In this document: piece after piece, positions 1-8,646 of the stretch | Layout: each line of letters opens with the position of its first letter | Numbering within the stretch: position 1 is the stretch's first letter | From: an uncultured Clostridia bacterium | GTDB taxonomy: Bacteria > Bacillota > Clostridia > Christensenellales > UBA1242 | DNA length: 64,000 nucleotides | Direction: 5' to 3' | Assembly (NCBI GenBank): GCA_937893125.1 | Contig: CALBHW010000038.1 | Span: forward strand, 1 to 64,000 | Notes under the pieces: model-generated | Seen by the model: the letters and a program-made list of their open reading frames with translations, nothing else | The model's database searches: none | What the model was told of the DNA's origin: nothing | Position numbers and translations under genes: made by a program

Positions 1-412
1 AAAGATGATTTTTTTTGGAAAAACTAAGGCGGGAGAAGAATAATTTTTTATGATAAAATTTGTAAAATTTTAGGATAAAAAAACTTTTTTTAAATTGACA
101 AAAAAAGTTGTGCAAAATGGTTGAAATCTACATATATATATGTTATATTATATATACTATATAATTATATATATTATATGGGGCAAAAATTGCGTTTTTT
201 GCGTGTAAAAATATGTTACCAAAATTTTAATAATTTTTGACAAAATGTCAGACTTTTTTGGGGATAAAGAAAGTACTTTTTTTTGACCCTTTAACTGGAT
301 GGGTTAAAAAAATTGCATGCATCATTTTAGGAAATTACTTTATTAAAAAATTTTGTTTTAACATTTTGAAAAGTGCAAAACGCGGTAAAATTTACTATAA
401 AAAGGAAACATT
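1..412. other. AT-rich region upstream of gyrB
   Basis: No credible gene is seen here. The stretch is extremely A/T-rich, with an alternating TA tract around 130-178 and a TGACA-AAA-TGTCA inverted repeat around 238-250. TTGACA hexamers occur at 95-100 and 237-242, but neither has a good -10 box at 16-18 nt, so I call no promoter. An open frame over 237-434 overlaps the gyrB start out of frame and has no ribosome site. Confidence 0.6.
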
Positions 413-2356
413 ATGGCAGAAGATACAAATTTGACCGAAGAAGTGGACGAACTTACGAAAACCACAAAATACACCGAAGAAGATATCCAAGTTTTGGACG
501 GGCTTGAACCTGTTAGAAAGCGTCCTGGTATGTACATTGGCTCGACCGACGAGCGCGGGCTTCACCACCTTGTTATCGAAATTGTCGACAACAGTATTGA
601 CGAAGCGATTGCTGGGCATTGCGACAAGATAAATGTCGTTATTTACGAGGACGGCTCAATTTCCGTTAGTGACAACGGGCGTGGTATTCCAACGGGTATT
701 CACAAAACTGAGCATAAGAGTGCGGTCGAAGTCGTTTTGACCAAACTTCACGCAGGCGGAAAGTTCGGCGGAAGCGGATACAAAATTTCGGGCGGACTTC
801 ACGGCGTGGGACTTAGTTGCGTTAACGCGCTTTCGGAATATTTAAAGGTCGAAGTTTTCCAAAACGGCAACCACTATGTGCAAGAATATAAGCGCGGAAT
901 TCCACTTTATCCTTTAAAAATAGACGGCGACACCTTGTCGCGCGGGACAACTATAACTTTTAGGCCTGACGACCAAATTTTTGAGACGACGGAGTTTAAT
1001 TATGACACTTTAAAGGCTCGTTTCAGGGAAATTGCGTTCCTAAATAAGGGGCTTACTCTCACTCTCACCGATAGGCGTGCGGGCAGAGAAAGAAACGACA
1101 CATTCTATTACAAGGGCGGAATTATCGAATTTGTTGATTTCCTAAACCACGGCAGACAAACTTTCTTCCCAGAGCCATTTTATGTTAATTCGGTGAATAA
1201 AACGAGCGAAGTTGAGATAAGTTTCCAATACAACGACGGTTATAGCGAAACAATCAACGCTTACGCAAACAACATTAACACCGAAGAAGGCGGAACTCAC
1301 CTTGTCGGCTTTAAAAACGCGCTTAGCAAGGTTATTATTGACTACGCGACAAAGAATAAAATTTTAAAACCAAACGAAAAACTTAGCGGAGAAGATTGCC
1401 GTGAAGGCTTGACCGCGGTTATTTCGGTTAAACTTCAAGACCCACAATTTGAAGGGCAAACAAAGACAAAACTCGGCAACTCCTTTATGCGCGGGCTTGT
1501 CGAAAAGGTCGTCACTGAGTCATTTGGCGACTACTTGGAAGAAAACCCTGAGATTGCAAAACAACTTATTTTAAAGTCAATTACTGCACAACGTGCTAGA
1601 GAAGCGGCGCGCAACGCAAGAGAGTTGACGCGTAGAAAGAGCGTTTTAGAGAGTACAACACTCCCAGGAAAACTCGCCGACTGCACCAACCGTGACTCGT
1701 CAAAATGCGAAATTTACATCGTCGAAGGCGACAGTGCTGGCGGAACGGCAAAACAAGGCAGAGACAGGCGTTTCCAAGCGATTTTGCCACTTAGGGGTAA
1801 AATTTTGAATGTCGAAAAGACCCGTCTTGCACGCGTTCTTGAAAACGAAGAAATAAAATCAATGATTACCGCTTTTGGATGCGGAATTAACGAAGAATTT
1901 AATGAAAGCAAACTCCGCTACAACAAGATTATTTGTATGACCGATGCCGATGTCGACGGAAGCCACATTAGAATTTTGCTTTTGACCTTCTTCTACCGCT
2001 ATATGCGTCCTTTGATTGAAAACGGTCATGTTTTCGCCGCTCAACCACCACTTTATAAGGTTACGCGCGGAAAAGATGTCGCATATTTCTATTCTGATGA
2101 CGAATTAAACGACGATTTAGAGCGCCTTGGCAACAAAAATGTCACAATCCAACGCTACAAAGGTTTAGGAGAGATGACAAAAGACCAACTTTGGGAAACA
2201 ACAATGAGTCCAGAACACCGCACACTTGTCAAATTTACTCTTGACGACGCGGTCGAAGCAGACCACATTTTCAATACACTTATGGGCGACAATCCTGAGC
2301 TTAGACGCAAGTTTATTGAAGAAAACGCAACTCTTGTTAAAGACCTTGATATTTAG
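413..2356 (+). CDS. gyrB: DNA gyrase subunit B
   Basis: ATPase subunit of DNA gyrase (type IIA topoisomerase), which introduces negative supercoils together with GyrA. The 647-aa product has the usual length and order. The N-terminal GHKL ATPase shows VDNSIDEA, SDNGRGIPTG and GGLHGVGLSCVNALS. The transducer follows, then the TOPRIM domain with EGDSAGGTAKQGRDRRFQA and the metal-binding DADVDGSH. The C-terminal signature QRYKGLGEM is also present. The start is set by AAAGGA at 401-406, 7 nt before the ATG. gyrA follows 347 nt downstream on the same strand, the common Bacillota arrangement near the replication origin, which suggests that oriC lies off the left edge. Nothing looks truncated. Confidence 0.98.
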   Translation: MAEDTNLTEEVDELTKTTKYTEEDIQVLDGLEPVRKRPGMYIGSTDERGLHHLVIEIVDNSIDEAIAGHCDKINVVIYEDGSISVSDNGRGIPTGIHKTEHKSAVEVVLTKLHAGGKFGGSGYKISGGLHGVGLSCVNALSEYLKVEVFQNGNHYVQEYKRGIPLYPLKIDGDTLSRGTTITFRPDDQIFETTEFNYDTLKARFREIAFLNKGLTLTLTDRRAGRERNDTFYYKGGIIEFVDFLNHGRQTFFPEPFYVNSVNKTSEVEISFQYNDGYSETINAYANNINTEEGGTHLVGFKNALSKVIIDYATKNKILKPNEKLSGEDCREGLTAVISVKLQDPQFEGQTKTKLGNSFMRGLVEKVVTESFGDYLEENPEIAKQLILKSITAQRAREAARNARELTRRKSVLESTTLPGKLADCTNRDSSKCEIYIVEGDSAGGTAKQGRDRRFQAILPLRGKILNVEKTRLARVLENEEIKSMITAFGCGINEEFNESKLRYNKIICMTDADVDGSHIRILLLTFFYRYMRPLIENGHVFAAQPPLYKVTRGKDVAYFYSDDELNDDLERLGNKNVTIQRYKGLGEMTKDQLWETTMSPEHRTLVKFTLDDAVEADHIFNTLMGDNPELRRKFIEENATLVKDLDI

Positions 2357-2703
2357 TTATAAAAAAACAACAAAACAAGTCAATTTTTGAAAAAAAAAAT
2401 TAAAAAAACGCTAAAATAAAACAATTCTTAACAAAAAGTAGTAAAAAACAACAAATTTTGACACAAAACAATATTTAAAATTTGATGTAAAAAACAAAAA
2501 TTGACATAAAATAATATCTTTTATCATTTATAAACAATCTTTGACATAAAAGGACAAATTGCGACATAAAAACAACAATTTGTAACAAAATTTGACAAAA
2601 ACTAACAAGTTTTGACAAAAAAATATAAAAAATGACAAATAACAACAAAATTTGATATAAAACAACAAAAAATTAACCAAAAAGGCATAAAAAAGGAAAA
2701 AAA
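2357..2703 (+). repeat. Degenerate ACAAAATTTGACATAAA-like repeat tract between gyrB and gyrA
   Basis: The 347-nt gyrB-gyrA spacer has no gene. From about 2440 to 2690 it consists of loosely repeated blocks resembling ACAAAATTTGACATAAA, with at least eight recognisable TTTGAC/TTGACA/GCGACA-type cores spaced roughly 15-40 nt apart. G occurs almost only inside the TGACA core. The strand is strongly purine-biased (A-rich, with short T runs). I see no terminator hairpin, so gyrB and gyrA may be co-transcribed through it. The gyrA ribosome site (AAAAAAGGAAAAAA) lies at its right end. Confidence 0.6.
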
Positions 2704-5214
2704 ATGAGCATAGACGAAAAAGAAAAAAGAGAAGATTTTGTCGACAACACAAAGTACATTATGGTGCACCTAAACGAAGAAATGAAAAAGTCTTTCATTT
2801 CGTACGCAATGGCGGTTAATGTTTCGCGTGCAATTCCAGATGTTAGGGATGGTTTAAAGCCTGTTCACCGTCGTATTTTGTATGATATGGGCGAAATCGG
2901 GCTTACAAATGATAAACCTTTCAAGAAATGCGCGCGTATTGTTGGTGATGTTTTGGGTAAATTTCACCCACACGGAGACTCGTCTGTTTATGACGCACTC
3001 GTAAGACTTGCGCAAGACTTTTCTATCAATGAACCACTTGTCGACGGACAAGGTAACTTCGGTAGTATTGACGGCGACCCACCAGCGGCGTACAGGTACA
3101 CCGAAGCGAGACTTTCGAAAATCGCGAACGAGATGCTCCGCGACATCGATAAGGAAACAGTCGATTTTTATCCAAACTTCGACGGCACGACGCAACAGCC
3201 TGTTGTTTTGCCTGCTCGTTTTCCTAACCTTCTTGTCAACGGTTCTGACGGTATTGCGGTTGGTATGGCAACAAATATTCCACCACACAACCTAGGCGAA
3301 GTTATTGACGGCGTCATTGCTCTTATCGAAAACCCAGCTATTGACATTGACGACCTTATAAAATACATTCCAGCGCCAGACTTCCCAACGCGTGGGCTTT
3401 TGCTCGGGCGTGCGGGGGCGAGAACAGCGTACAAAACGGGGCGTGGCTCGATTATTATTCGCGCGAGATGTGAAATTGAAGAAGGCGAAAAGCACAGTAG
3501 AATTGTTATCACAGAACTTCCTTACCAAGTCAACAAAGCAAAACTAATAGAGCAAATTGCCGACCTTGTTAAAGACAAGAGAATCGAAGGCATTAGCGAC
3601 ATTAAAGAAGAGTCGGACAGACACGGAATGCGTATTGTTGTTGACGTCAAACGCGACGCAAACGCACAAGTTGTGCTTAATCTTCTATATAAACACACCC
3701 CACTTCAAACAACTTTTGGTATTATTTTCTTGGCTCTAGTAAACGGCGAACCAAAGATTTTGAACCTAAAAGAAATGCTTTACTACTACTTAGAGCACCA
3801 AAAAGAAGTTGTTGTTAGAAGAACAAAATACGACTTAGAGAAGGCGCTTGAAAAAGAGCACATTTTGGAAGGGCTTGTTATTGCGCTTAACAATGTAGAC
3901 GAAGTTATCAAAATTATTAAGGCAAGCCAAGACAAAAACGACGCAAATGTCAAACTTTGCGAGAGATTTGGACTTAGCGAACGCCAAGCGAACGCTATTC
4001 TTGAAATGAGACTTCAAAGACTTACAAGTCTTGAAGTTTACAAAATCGAAGAAGATTTGCGCGAGGTTAAGGCGCTTATTGAAGATTTGCGCGCGATTTT
4101 GGGCTCAGACCAACGCGTTCTTGACATTATAAAAACCGAACTTCTCGAAATTAAGGAAAAATATGCGACTGAGAGAAGGACGGAAATCACAATCGACTAT
4201 AACGACCTTGACATCGAAGATTTTATCGAAAAAGAGGACATTGTTGTCTCATTAACTCACACAGGCTACATCAAACGCCAACCAGTTAGCGAGTACAAGT
4301 CGCAAAGGCGTGGCGGGGTCGGTGTTTCGGGGCACAAGACAAAAGAGGACGACTTTGTTGAAAAAATGTTTGTGTGCAACACGCACGACAATTTGCTTTT
4401 CTTCACAAATCTAGGGCGTGTGTACGCGAAAAAGGCATATATGTTGCCAGAAGCACAAAAGAACACGAAAGGCAGGGCGATGATAAATCTCCTTCAAATC
4501 GCGTCGGGCGAACTTGTGACTGAGATTATCAAACTTGACGACAACGAGTCGGGTAACCTTGTTATGGCGACGAAGAACGGGCTTATTAAGAAAACGACAA
4601 TTGACGAGTTTAGACATATTAACAAAAACGGCAAAATTGCCATTAAACTTCTTGATAACGACAAACTTATTTCCGTCCAAGTCACAAACGGCAAAGACGA
4701 AATTTTGATAGGAACGCACGATGGGAAATGTATCCGTTTTAGCGAGCAAAATATTAGGCGTCTTGGTAGAAATTCGCAAGGTGTCAAGAGCATAACCCTT
4801 AACAAAGAGGACTATGTTGTCGATATGTCGATAATTAAACCTGATTGCGAAATTTTGACAATTTCCGAAAACGGTTACGGCAAACGAAGTGCAACGGACG
4901 AATTTAGGCTTCAATCTCGTGGCGGAAAAGGCATAAAAGCGGGTGTTTTCAACGAAAAAACGGGCAAACTCGTTAACTTAAAACAAGTTAAACCTGACGA
5001 GGACCTTATTTTGATTTCGGACAACGGAACGATTATTAGACTTGAAGTCGAGCAAATTAGTTCTCTTAGTCGTAACACGCAAGGCGTCAAAATTATGAGA
5101 CTGAAAGATAAAAATTATAAAGTTGTTTGTGCTTCTGTGACCGAACATCAAGATGACGACGACGACGCTGAAACTGAAACTGAATTAGAAGTCGAAACCC
5201 CAGCGGAAGAATAG
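2704..5214 (+). CDS. gyrA: DNA gyrase subunit A
   Basis: DNA breakage-reunion and wrapping subunit of gyrase, 836 aa. The winged-helix region carries the catalytic tyrosine in AAYRYTEARLS. The quinolone-determining region reads HPHGDSSVYDALV, with the Ser and Asp positions associated with fluoroquinolone resistance in their wild-type state. The GyrA box QRRGGVG lies near 4305-4325 and marks this as gyrase rather than topoisomerase IV ParC. The six-bladed C-terminal beta-pinwheel follows, with later RGGKG-type repeats. The protein ends in an acidic tail (a run of five Asp, then Glu/Thr-rich), a region known in some GyrA proteins to modulate wrapping. The start is supported by AAGGAAAAAA directly upstream. 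Transcription probably ends at the hairpin at 5281-5308. Confidence 0.98.
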   Translation: MSIDEKEKREDFVDNTKYIMVHLNEEMKKSFISYAMAVNVSRAIPDVRDGLKPVHRRILYDMGEIGLTNDKPFKKCARIVGDVLGKFHPHGDSSVYDALVRLAQDFSINEPLVDGQGNFGSIDGDPPAAYRYTEARLSKIANEMLRDIDKETVDFYPNFDGTTQQPVVLPARFPNLLVNGSDGIAVGMATNIPPHNLGEVIDGVIALIENPAIDIDDLIKYIPAPDFPTRGLLLGRAGARTAYKTGRGSIIIRARCEIEEGEKHSRIVITELPYQVNKAKLIEQIADLVKDKRIEGISDIKEESDRHGMRIVVDVKRDANAQVVLNLLYKHTPLQTTFGIIFLALVNGEPKILNLKEMLYYYLEHQKEVVVRRTKYDLEKALEKEHILEGLVIALNNVDEVIKIIKASQDKNDANVKLCERFGLSERQANAILEMRLQRLTSLEVYKIEEDLREVKALIEDLRAILGSDQRVLDIIKTELLEIKEKYATERRTEITIDYNDLDIEDFIEKEDIVVSLTHTGYIKRQPVSEYKSQRRGGVGVSGHKTKEDDFVEKMFVCNTHDNLLFFTNLGRVYAKKAYMLPEAQKNTKGRAMINLLQIASGELVTEIIKLDDNESGNLVMATKNGLIKKTTIDEFRHINKNGKIAIKLLDNDKLISVQVTNGKDEILIGTHDGKCIRFSEQNIRRLGRNSQGVKSITLNKEDYVVDMSIIKPDCEILTISENGYGKRSATDEFRLQSRGGKGIKAGVFNEKTGKLVNLKQVKPDEDLILISDNGTIIRLEVEQISSLSRNTQGVKIMRLKDKNYKVVCASVTEHQDDDDDAETETELEVETPAEE

Positions 5215-5280
5215 TTTTCTTTAAGCAAAATCAAAAAAATATGCTATGTTTTTGAAAAAAAATGCTTACATTAAAATTTT

Positions 5281-5316
5281 AAAAACACTCTACATTTGTA
5301 GGGTGTTTTGCTTTTA
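5281..5316 (+). terminator. Rho-independent terminator after gyrA
   Basis: AAAACACTCTACA pairs with TGTAGGGTGTTTT (one G-T wobble, tiny loop), followed by a short T-rich tail. It lies 66 nt beyond the gyrA stop. Confidence 0.75.
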
Positions 5317-5399
5317 TGGCATTAAAAGAACCTTTATATGTCTACTTCACTTAGTCTTTTGTTTATCCCCTATGTTAAAGGGCGCACTGAGTTTCGCTG

Positions 5400-5565
5400 G
5401 TTGCCCCTTGTAAGGGGGAGTACCCCGAAGGGGGGTAGGGGTAGTTGGGTCCCCAAAAGTAGCAACGAATGTGAAACTTTTGGGGATAAGGAGAGACAGC
5501 CCGCTAGTCGAGTGATTGTGGAAACAATCCGAGTTGAAGGGCTTGGCTCGACGCGGGGTAGTAAG
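5400..5565. other. GC-rich, hairpin-dense intergenic element
   Basis: A compact island far richer in G/C than its surroundings, between gyrA and yabP. Visible pairings are CCCCTT/AAGGGG (5404-5417), CCCC-GAA-GGGG (5423-5433), a perfect 10-bp stem CCCCAAAAGT/ACTTTTGGGG (5451-5460 with 5476-5485), GATTGT/ACAATC (5514-5529) and CGAG/CTCG just downstream. An open frame of 81 codons runs through it from 5338, but it has no ribosome site and its translation follows the hairpins (repeated G, P, S, R), so I do not call it a gene. It could be a dispersed repeat element or a structured RNA. Confidence 0.45.
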
Positions 5566-5671
5566 ATTGAAACGTTTTATTGATTTTATGTAGGTTGTTT
5601 TATAAAAAACATATTTTAAGAAAAATTTTCATATTTATTATAATAACTTTTTAAAGAAAAGGGGAATAGAT

Positions 5672-5953
5672 ATGGAAAATAATCAACCACAAAAAAGTTT
5701 TTCGGACAGTTTAATAACATTGCAAAATAGGAAAAATTTGAGCCTAACTGGCGTAGAAAAGGTTTACGAAGCAAGCGAGACAAAGGTTCAAGTGAAAGTC
5801 GCGGGAAGTAACCTTTTGATTGCGGGAGAGGGACTAACAATTACAAAAATTGATGTTGACGCGGGGCTTCTTGACCTTGTGGGAACAGTAAACGAACTAA
5901 AATATATCGGGACGGAAAACAAGCAAAATTTCTTTAAGAGATTGTTTAAATGA
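5672..5953 (+). CDS. yabP: Sporulation protein YabP family
   Basis: A 93-aa protein matching the YabP/YqfC family of small sporulation proteins. The signature is an N-terminal SLITLQNRKNLSLTGVEKV block followed by GSNLLIAGEGLTITKIDVD and a closing GTVNELKYIG. In Bacillota, YabP is a mother-cell-expressed protein needed for proper spore envelope assembly; the exact mechanism is unclear. AAAAGGGG lies just before the start. Its stop overlaps the next start in ATGA (5950-5953), so the two are translationally coupled. The yabP-yabQ-divIC order seen here is the same as in Bacillus subtilis, which strengthens the call. It implies a spore-forming ancestry, although one gene does not prove sporulation. 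Confidence 0.85.
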   Translation: MENNQPQKSFSDSLITLQNRKNLSLTGVEKVYEASETKVQVKVAGSNLLIAGEGLTITKIDVDAGLLDLVGTVNELKYIGTENKQNFFKRLFK

Positions 5954-6573
5954 CCCTATTTTCGACATTAAGTGAACCTTATGTTTTGTTACTTTTTCTC
6001 TATTTAGGTGCAGTTTGTGGGCTAATTTTTTATTTTGCGCGCTTTATTTTTTCTTTTCTTGATAGGCGAAAACTTTTATCAACCGACCTTTTAGAAAATG
6101 AAAAATCAAAAAAAATAGTCTCAAAAAAAGACAAACAAGAAAAACCGCGGGCAAAAAATACTTTAAAACAAAAAAATAAGCAACTAAAAGTTGAAAAGAA
6201 GAAAAGTGATAAAATTTTACTAAGAGAAAAACGGTTTGAAAAGCGAAAAAAAGAGCAAGAAAAAAGAAAAGTTAAGCAAAAAGAGTTCTTTATAAAAACG
6301 GGGCATATTTTAGCTATGTGTCTATTGAAAATAGGGCAACTTATTGCCCAAACGGGTAAATTTGTAATATTTGTGGCATTAGTTTTTGCAACTTACCTTT
6401 GTAACCTTAGGCTTAATTATGGCGAAATCAATTTTGTGTGCATTATTGCCTACATTTTTGCTTTTTTCTTGTCTGGATATTTTCTCAAATTGCTTGCCAA
6501 ATTTTTTGTGACGTTTTATACTAAAAAAAGGAAAACAAAAGAAAACAAAAGCGTGACAAAACAGCCTACCTAA
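5950..6573 (+). CDS. YabQ-like membrane protein
   Basis: A 207-aa membrane protein overlapping yabP by 4 nt (ATGA). An N-terminal hydrophobic helix (LLLFLYLGAVCGLIFYFARF) is followed by a long Lys/Glu-rich, probably coiled-coil segment (about residues 45-115), then three more hydrophobic stretches and a basic tail. YabQ in Bacillus is a spore-cortex membrane protein with a similar N-terminal GxxxGLxFD-type helix. The neighbour order favours a YabQ assignment, but the charged insertion is unusual and sequence similarity alone is weak. A generic small membrane protein is the alternative. Confidence 0.6.
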   Translation: MTLFSTLSEPYVLLLFLYLGAVCGLIFYFARFIFSFLDRRKLLSTDLLENEKSKKIVSKKDKQEKPRAKNTLKQKNKQLKVEKKKSDKILLREKRFEKRKKEQEKRKVKQKEFFIKTGHILAMCLLKIGQLIAQTGKFVIFVALVFATYLCNLRLNYGEINFVCIIAYIFAFFLSGYFLKLLAKFFVTFYTKKRKTKENKSVTKQPT

Positions 6574-6607
6574 TTTGAGAAGTACAAAAGTTAAAAAGGG
6601 GGAAAAT

Positions 6608-6781
6608 ATGGACAAAAACGATAAAAAATCTAAGTTACTTCTTGGAATGATTATTGCAATTATCGCGATTTTACTTGTTGGGATAGTTTATCAATTTGTT
6701 TGCATAAAACGCCTTCAAAAGAAAATCGACCAATACGAAAACTCAAGTGCAACCATTAGCGCAAGTTATAAGATGTCCTAA
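6608..6781 (+). CDS. Short DivIC/FtsL-like septum protein
   Basis: A 57-aa protein with a cytoplasmic basic N-terminus, one transmembrane helix (LLLGMIIAIIAILLVGIVYQF) and the start of a coiled coil (CIKRLQKKIDQYENS). This is the bitopic FtsB/DivIC topology. In Bacillus, divIC sits directly after yabQ, so context supports the call. DivIC proteins are normally about 100-125 aa; this one stops just after the first heptads, so it is either a minimal form or C-terminally truncated. I chose the ATG at 6608 because AAAGGGGGA lies 6-7 nt upstream; an earlier in-frame ATG at 6575 has no ribosome site. Confidence 0.5.
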   Translation: MDKNDKKSKLLLGMIIAIIAILLVGIVYQFVCIKRLQKKIDQYENSSATISASYKMS

Positions 6782-6967
6782 TTTTTCCGCTAGTTTGAGA
6801 TCGCAAAAACATTACTAATTGTATAGCATTTTTATAAAATTGCAGTTTAGAATGAATTTTAAATAAAAATTTTTTCAAGTTGTTTTTTAAAATATGCAAA
6901 TAATTTGACAAATTCTTGTCATAATATTATAATATCAGCGTATATTTATATAAAAGGGGAAACAAAT

Positions 6968-7195
6968 ATGGCAAAATCAAAAAAGAGTGATTATTTCGGA
7001 CTAGGTTATGTTGTTAGTTTGATTCTCGCAATCATTCCTGTCACATCTTGGATTTTGGGCGCAGTTACCAGAATTATGGAAGGCAAATGGGTCGCGGGCA
7101 TTCTAAGAATTATCCTTGGATGGAACATCATTTGGATTCTTGACATCATCTTTATGGCTTTACAAAAACACATTTTGAGACTTCTCAATGTGTAG
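6968..7195 (+). CDS. Small two-helix membrane protein, unknown function
   Basis: 75 aa, starting at the ATG preceded by AAAAGGGGAAAC. It has two hydrophobic segments (roughly residues 10-32 and 45-65) separated by a short RIMEGKW loop, and ends in a basic KHILRLLNV. Its pattern of a loop plus GWNIIWILDII is that of small conserved membrane proteins of Clostridia. I do not recognise a named family. It stands alone between two intergenic gaps and is followed by a terminator. Confidence 0.6.
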   Translation: MAKSKKSDYFGLGYVVSLILAIIPVTSWILGAVTRIMEGKWVAGILRIILGWNIIWILDIIFMALQKHILRLLNV

Positions 7196-7211
7196 TCTAT
7201 AAGAAAAAGTC

Positions 7212-7238
7212 AAAAGGGGCCTTTAAAGCCCTTTTTTT
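7212..7238 (+). terminator. Terminator after the small membrane protein
   Basis: AAAAGGG pairs with CCCTTTT around a CTTTAAAG inner hairpin, followed by a T run, 17 nt after the stop at 7195. The remaining gap to queH (7239-7655) has no convincing gene; it includes a TATAAT-like box near 7337 and a 42-codon frame at 7348-7476 without a ribosome site. Confidence 0.75.
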
Positions 7239-7655
7239 GTTGCCAAAAAGACACTAAAACCTTTTAATACAATACTTTTTTTGAAAATTTTTTTAAAAGT
7301 GACTTAATATTTTTTGTTGAAAATCTTTTTAGCGATGATATAATAATATGGGAGAAAAATCGATACAAAAAAATTTAAAGCAACTTCAAAATTTATTTCA
7401 AACACGCTTGCATAGAACTCTCACAGTAAGCCAAACACTCCATTTCCTAGCATACAAGAAGATACTATATATGTAGGTGGTGATAAGCGTTTTAATAAAT
7501 TTTTGTTATTATAAACAACACATTAACAAAATACAACAAGTAGGTAGACAGGTGTTTTGATAAATTTTGATGTTTTATGTTGATTGGTGTGTTTTAAAAA
7601 TACATCTAAAATGTCACCAATAAAACCTTTTGTGTTGATTTCTAAAAGTAGGTTT

Positions 7656-8204
7656 ATGAAAAAGAAAATGTTGTTACATAGTTGTTGTGGACCTTGTTCC
7701 ACGGCGTGCATAGATAGATTAAAGGACGAGTACGACTTGACCGTATTTTATTATAACCCAAATATCTATCCCGTAGGAGAATATTTGCATAGGTTGTCTG
7801 AACAAATGCGTTACATAAAAGAAGCTCACATTGACGCCGTGGTTATTGACGGGAAATACGACGACAGCCCACTTTTTTATAAGGCGTTCGCGGGACTTGA
7901 AAAGGAAAAAGAAGGCGGGGCAAGGTGTAAAATATGTTTTGCTTTGCGCCTTGATAAAACAGCTAAATACGCAAAAGAAAACGGCTTTGACATTTTTGCA
8001 ACAACTCTTAGCGTCTCCCCACACAAAGACGCAAAACTCATTAACGAAATCGGACAAAATTTGGCACAAAAATACGACATAGAATATTTGGTGAGTGACT
8101 TTAAGAAAAAGGACGGCTATCTTATATCAATAAAAAAATCTAAAGAATATAACCTTTATAGGCAAAACTATTGCGGTTGCAAATATTCGATTTATGATAA
8201 GTAA
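7656..8204 (+). CDS. queH: Epoxyqueuosine reductase QueH
   Basis: QueH (formerly DUF208) reduces epoxyqueuosine to queuosine in tRNA, the last step of wobble-base modification, and is the non-orthologous alternative to cobalamin-dependent QueG. Its iron-binding cysteine pairs are visible: LLHSCCGPCSTACI near the N-terminus, RCKICFALRL in the middle and NYCGCKYS at the C-terminus. Length from this start (182 aa) fits the family. The frame stays open upstream to an ATG at 7584, but that adds 24 residues not typical of QueH and has no ribosome site; the chosen start has a modest AGTAGG upstream. It ends before the 8349-8391 hairpin. Confidence 0.9.
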   Translation: MKKKMLLHSCCGPCSTACIDRLKDEYDLTVFYYNPNIYPVGEYLHRLSEQMRYIKEAHIDAVVIDGKYDDSPLFYKAFAGLEKEKEGGARCKICFALRLDKTAKYAKENGFDIFATTLSVSPHKDAKLINEIGQNLAQKYDIEYLVSDFKKKDGYLISIKKSKEYNLYRQNYCGCKYSIYDK

Positions 8205-8348
8205 ACTAAAAATTTAGTTTTAGAATATATTTCAAATTTTAGACCTCAAAAGATGTAAATAAATTAGTTTTTTTTCCAAAAAGTTAGACTAGTTTTTTTA
8301 AAAAAATGTTGAAATAATTTTTTAAAAAAACAAGTAAATATTATTAAC

Positions 8349-8391
8349 AAAATTATCCACAAAATTAACGCAAAATGTGGATAATTTTTTT
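8349..8391 (+). terminator. 13-bp hairpin with inverted perfect DnaA boxes (TTATCCACA/TGTGGATAA)
   Basis: The arms AAAATTATCCACA (8349-8361) and TGTGGATAATTTT (8376-8388) pair perfectly around a 14-nt loop and are followed by a T run, so the element can end queH transcription. Each arm also holds a perfect DnaA-box consensus (8353-8361 and, inverted, 8376-8384). The rest of the 8205-8646 gap is A/T-rich and geneless. Confidence 0.6.
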
Positions 8392-8552
8392 ATATATTTT
8401 TCTTATATTTTTTTTTGATACATTTCGCTTATGAAGCAAGATGTATGAAAAATGATTGTAAAAAAATCTTTAAAAAAATCACATAAAAAATTATATGAAA
8501 AATCAATTAAAAATTATATAAAAAATAAATTTTAAAATAGTAATATTAAAGC

Positions 8553-8585
8553 AAAAAAATCCTAAAAAAATTAGGATTTTTTTTG
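8553..8585. terminator. Bidirectional terminator between queH and the P-type ATPase
   Basis: AAAATCCTAA pairs with TTAGGATTTT, flanked by an A run on the left and a T run on the right, so it works in both directions between convergent genes. Confidence 0.8.
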
Positions 8586-8646
8586 GTTTAAATTACTAAA
8601 TATCATTTATATTTTTTGTAATTTTTATTATTAGATTTTGTCGTTG

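Noticed and set aside
237..434. Open frame of 65 codons overlapping the gyrB start
   Set aside because: Out of frame with gyrB, no ribosome site, low-complexity product.
7348..7476. 42-codon open frame upstream of queH
   Set aside because: No ribosome site, no recognisable protein feature and normal low-GC composition; probably chance.
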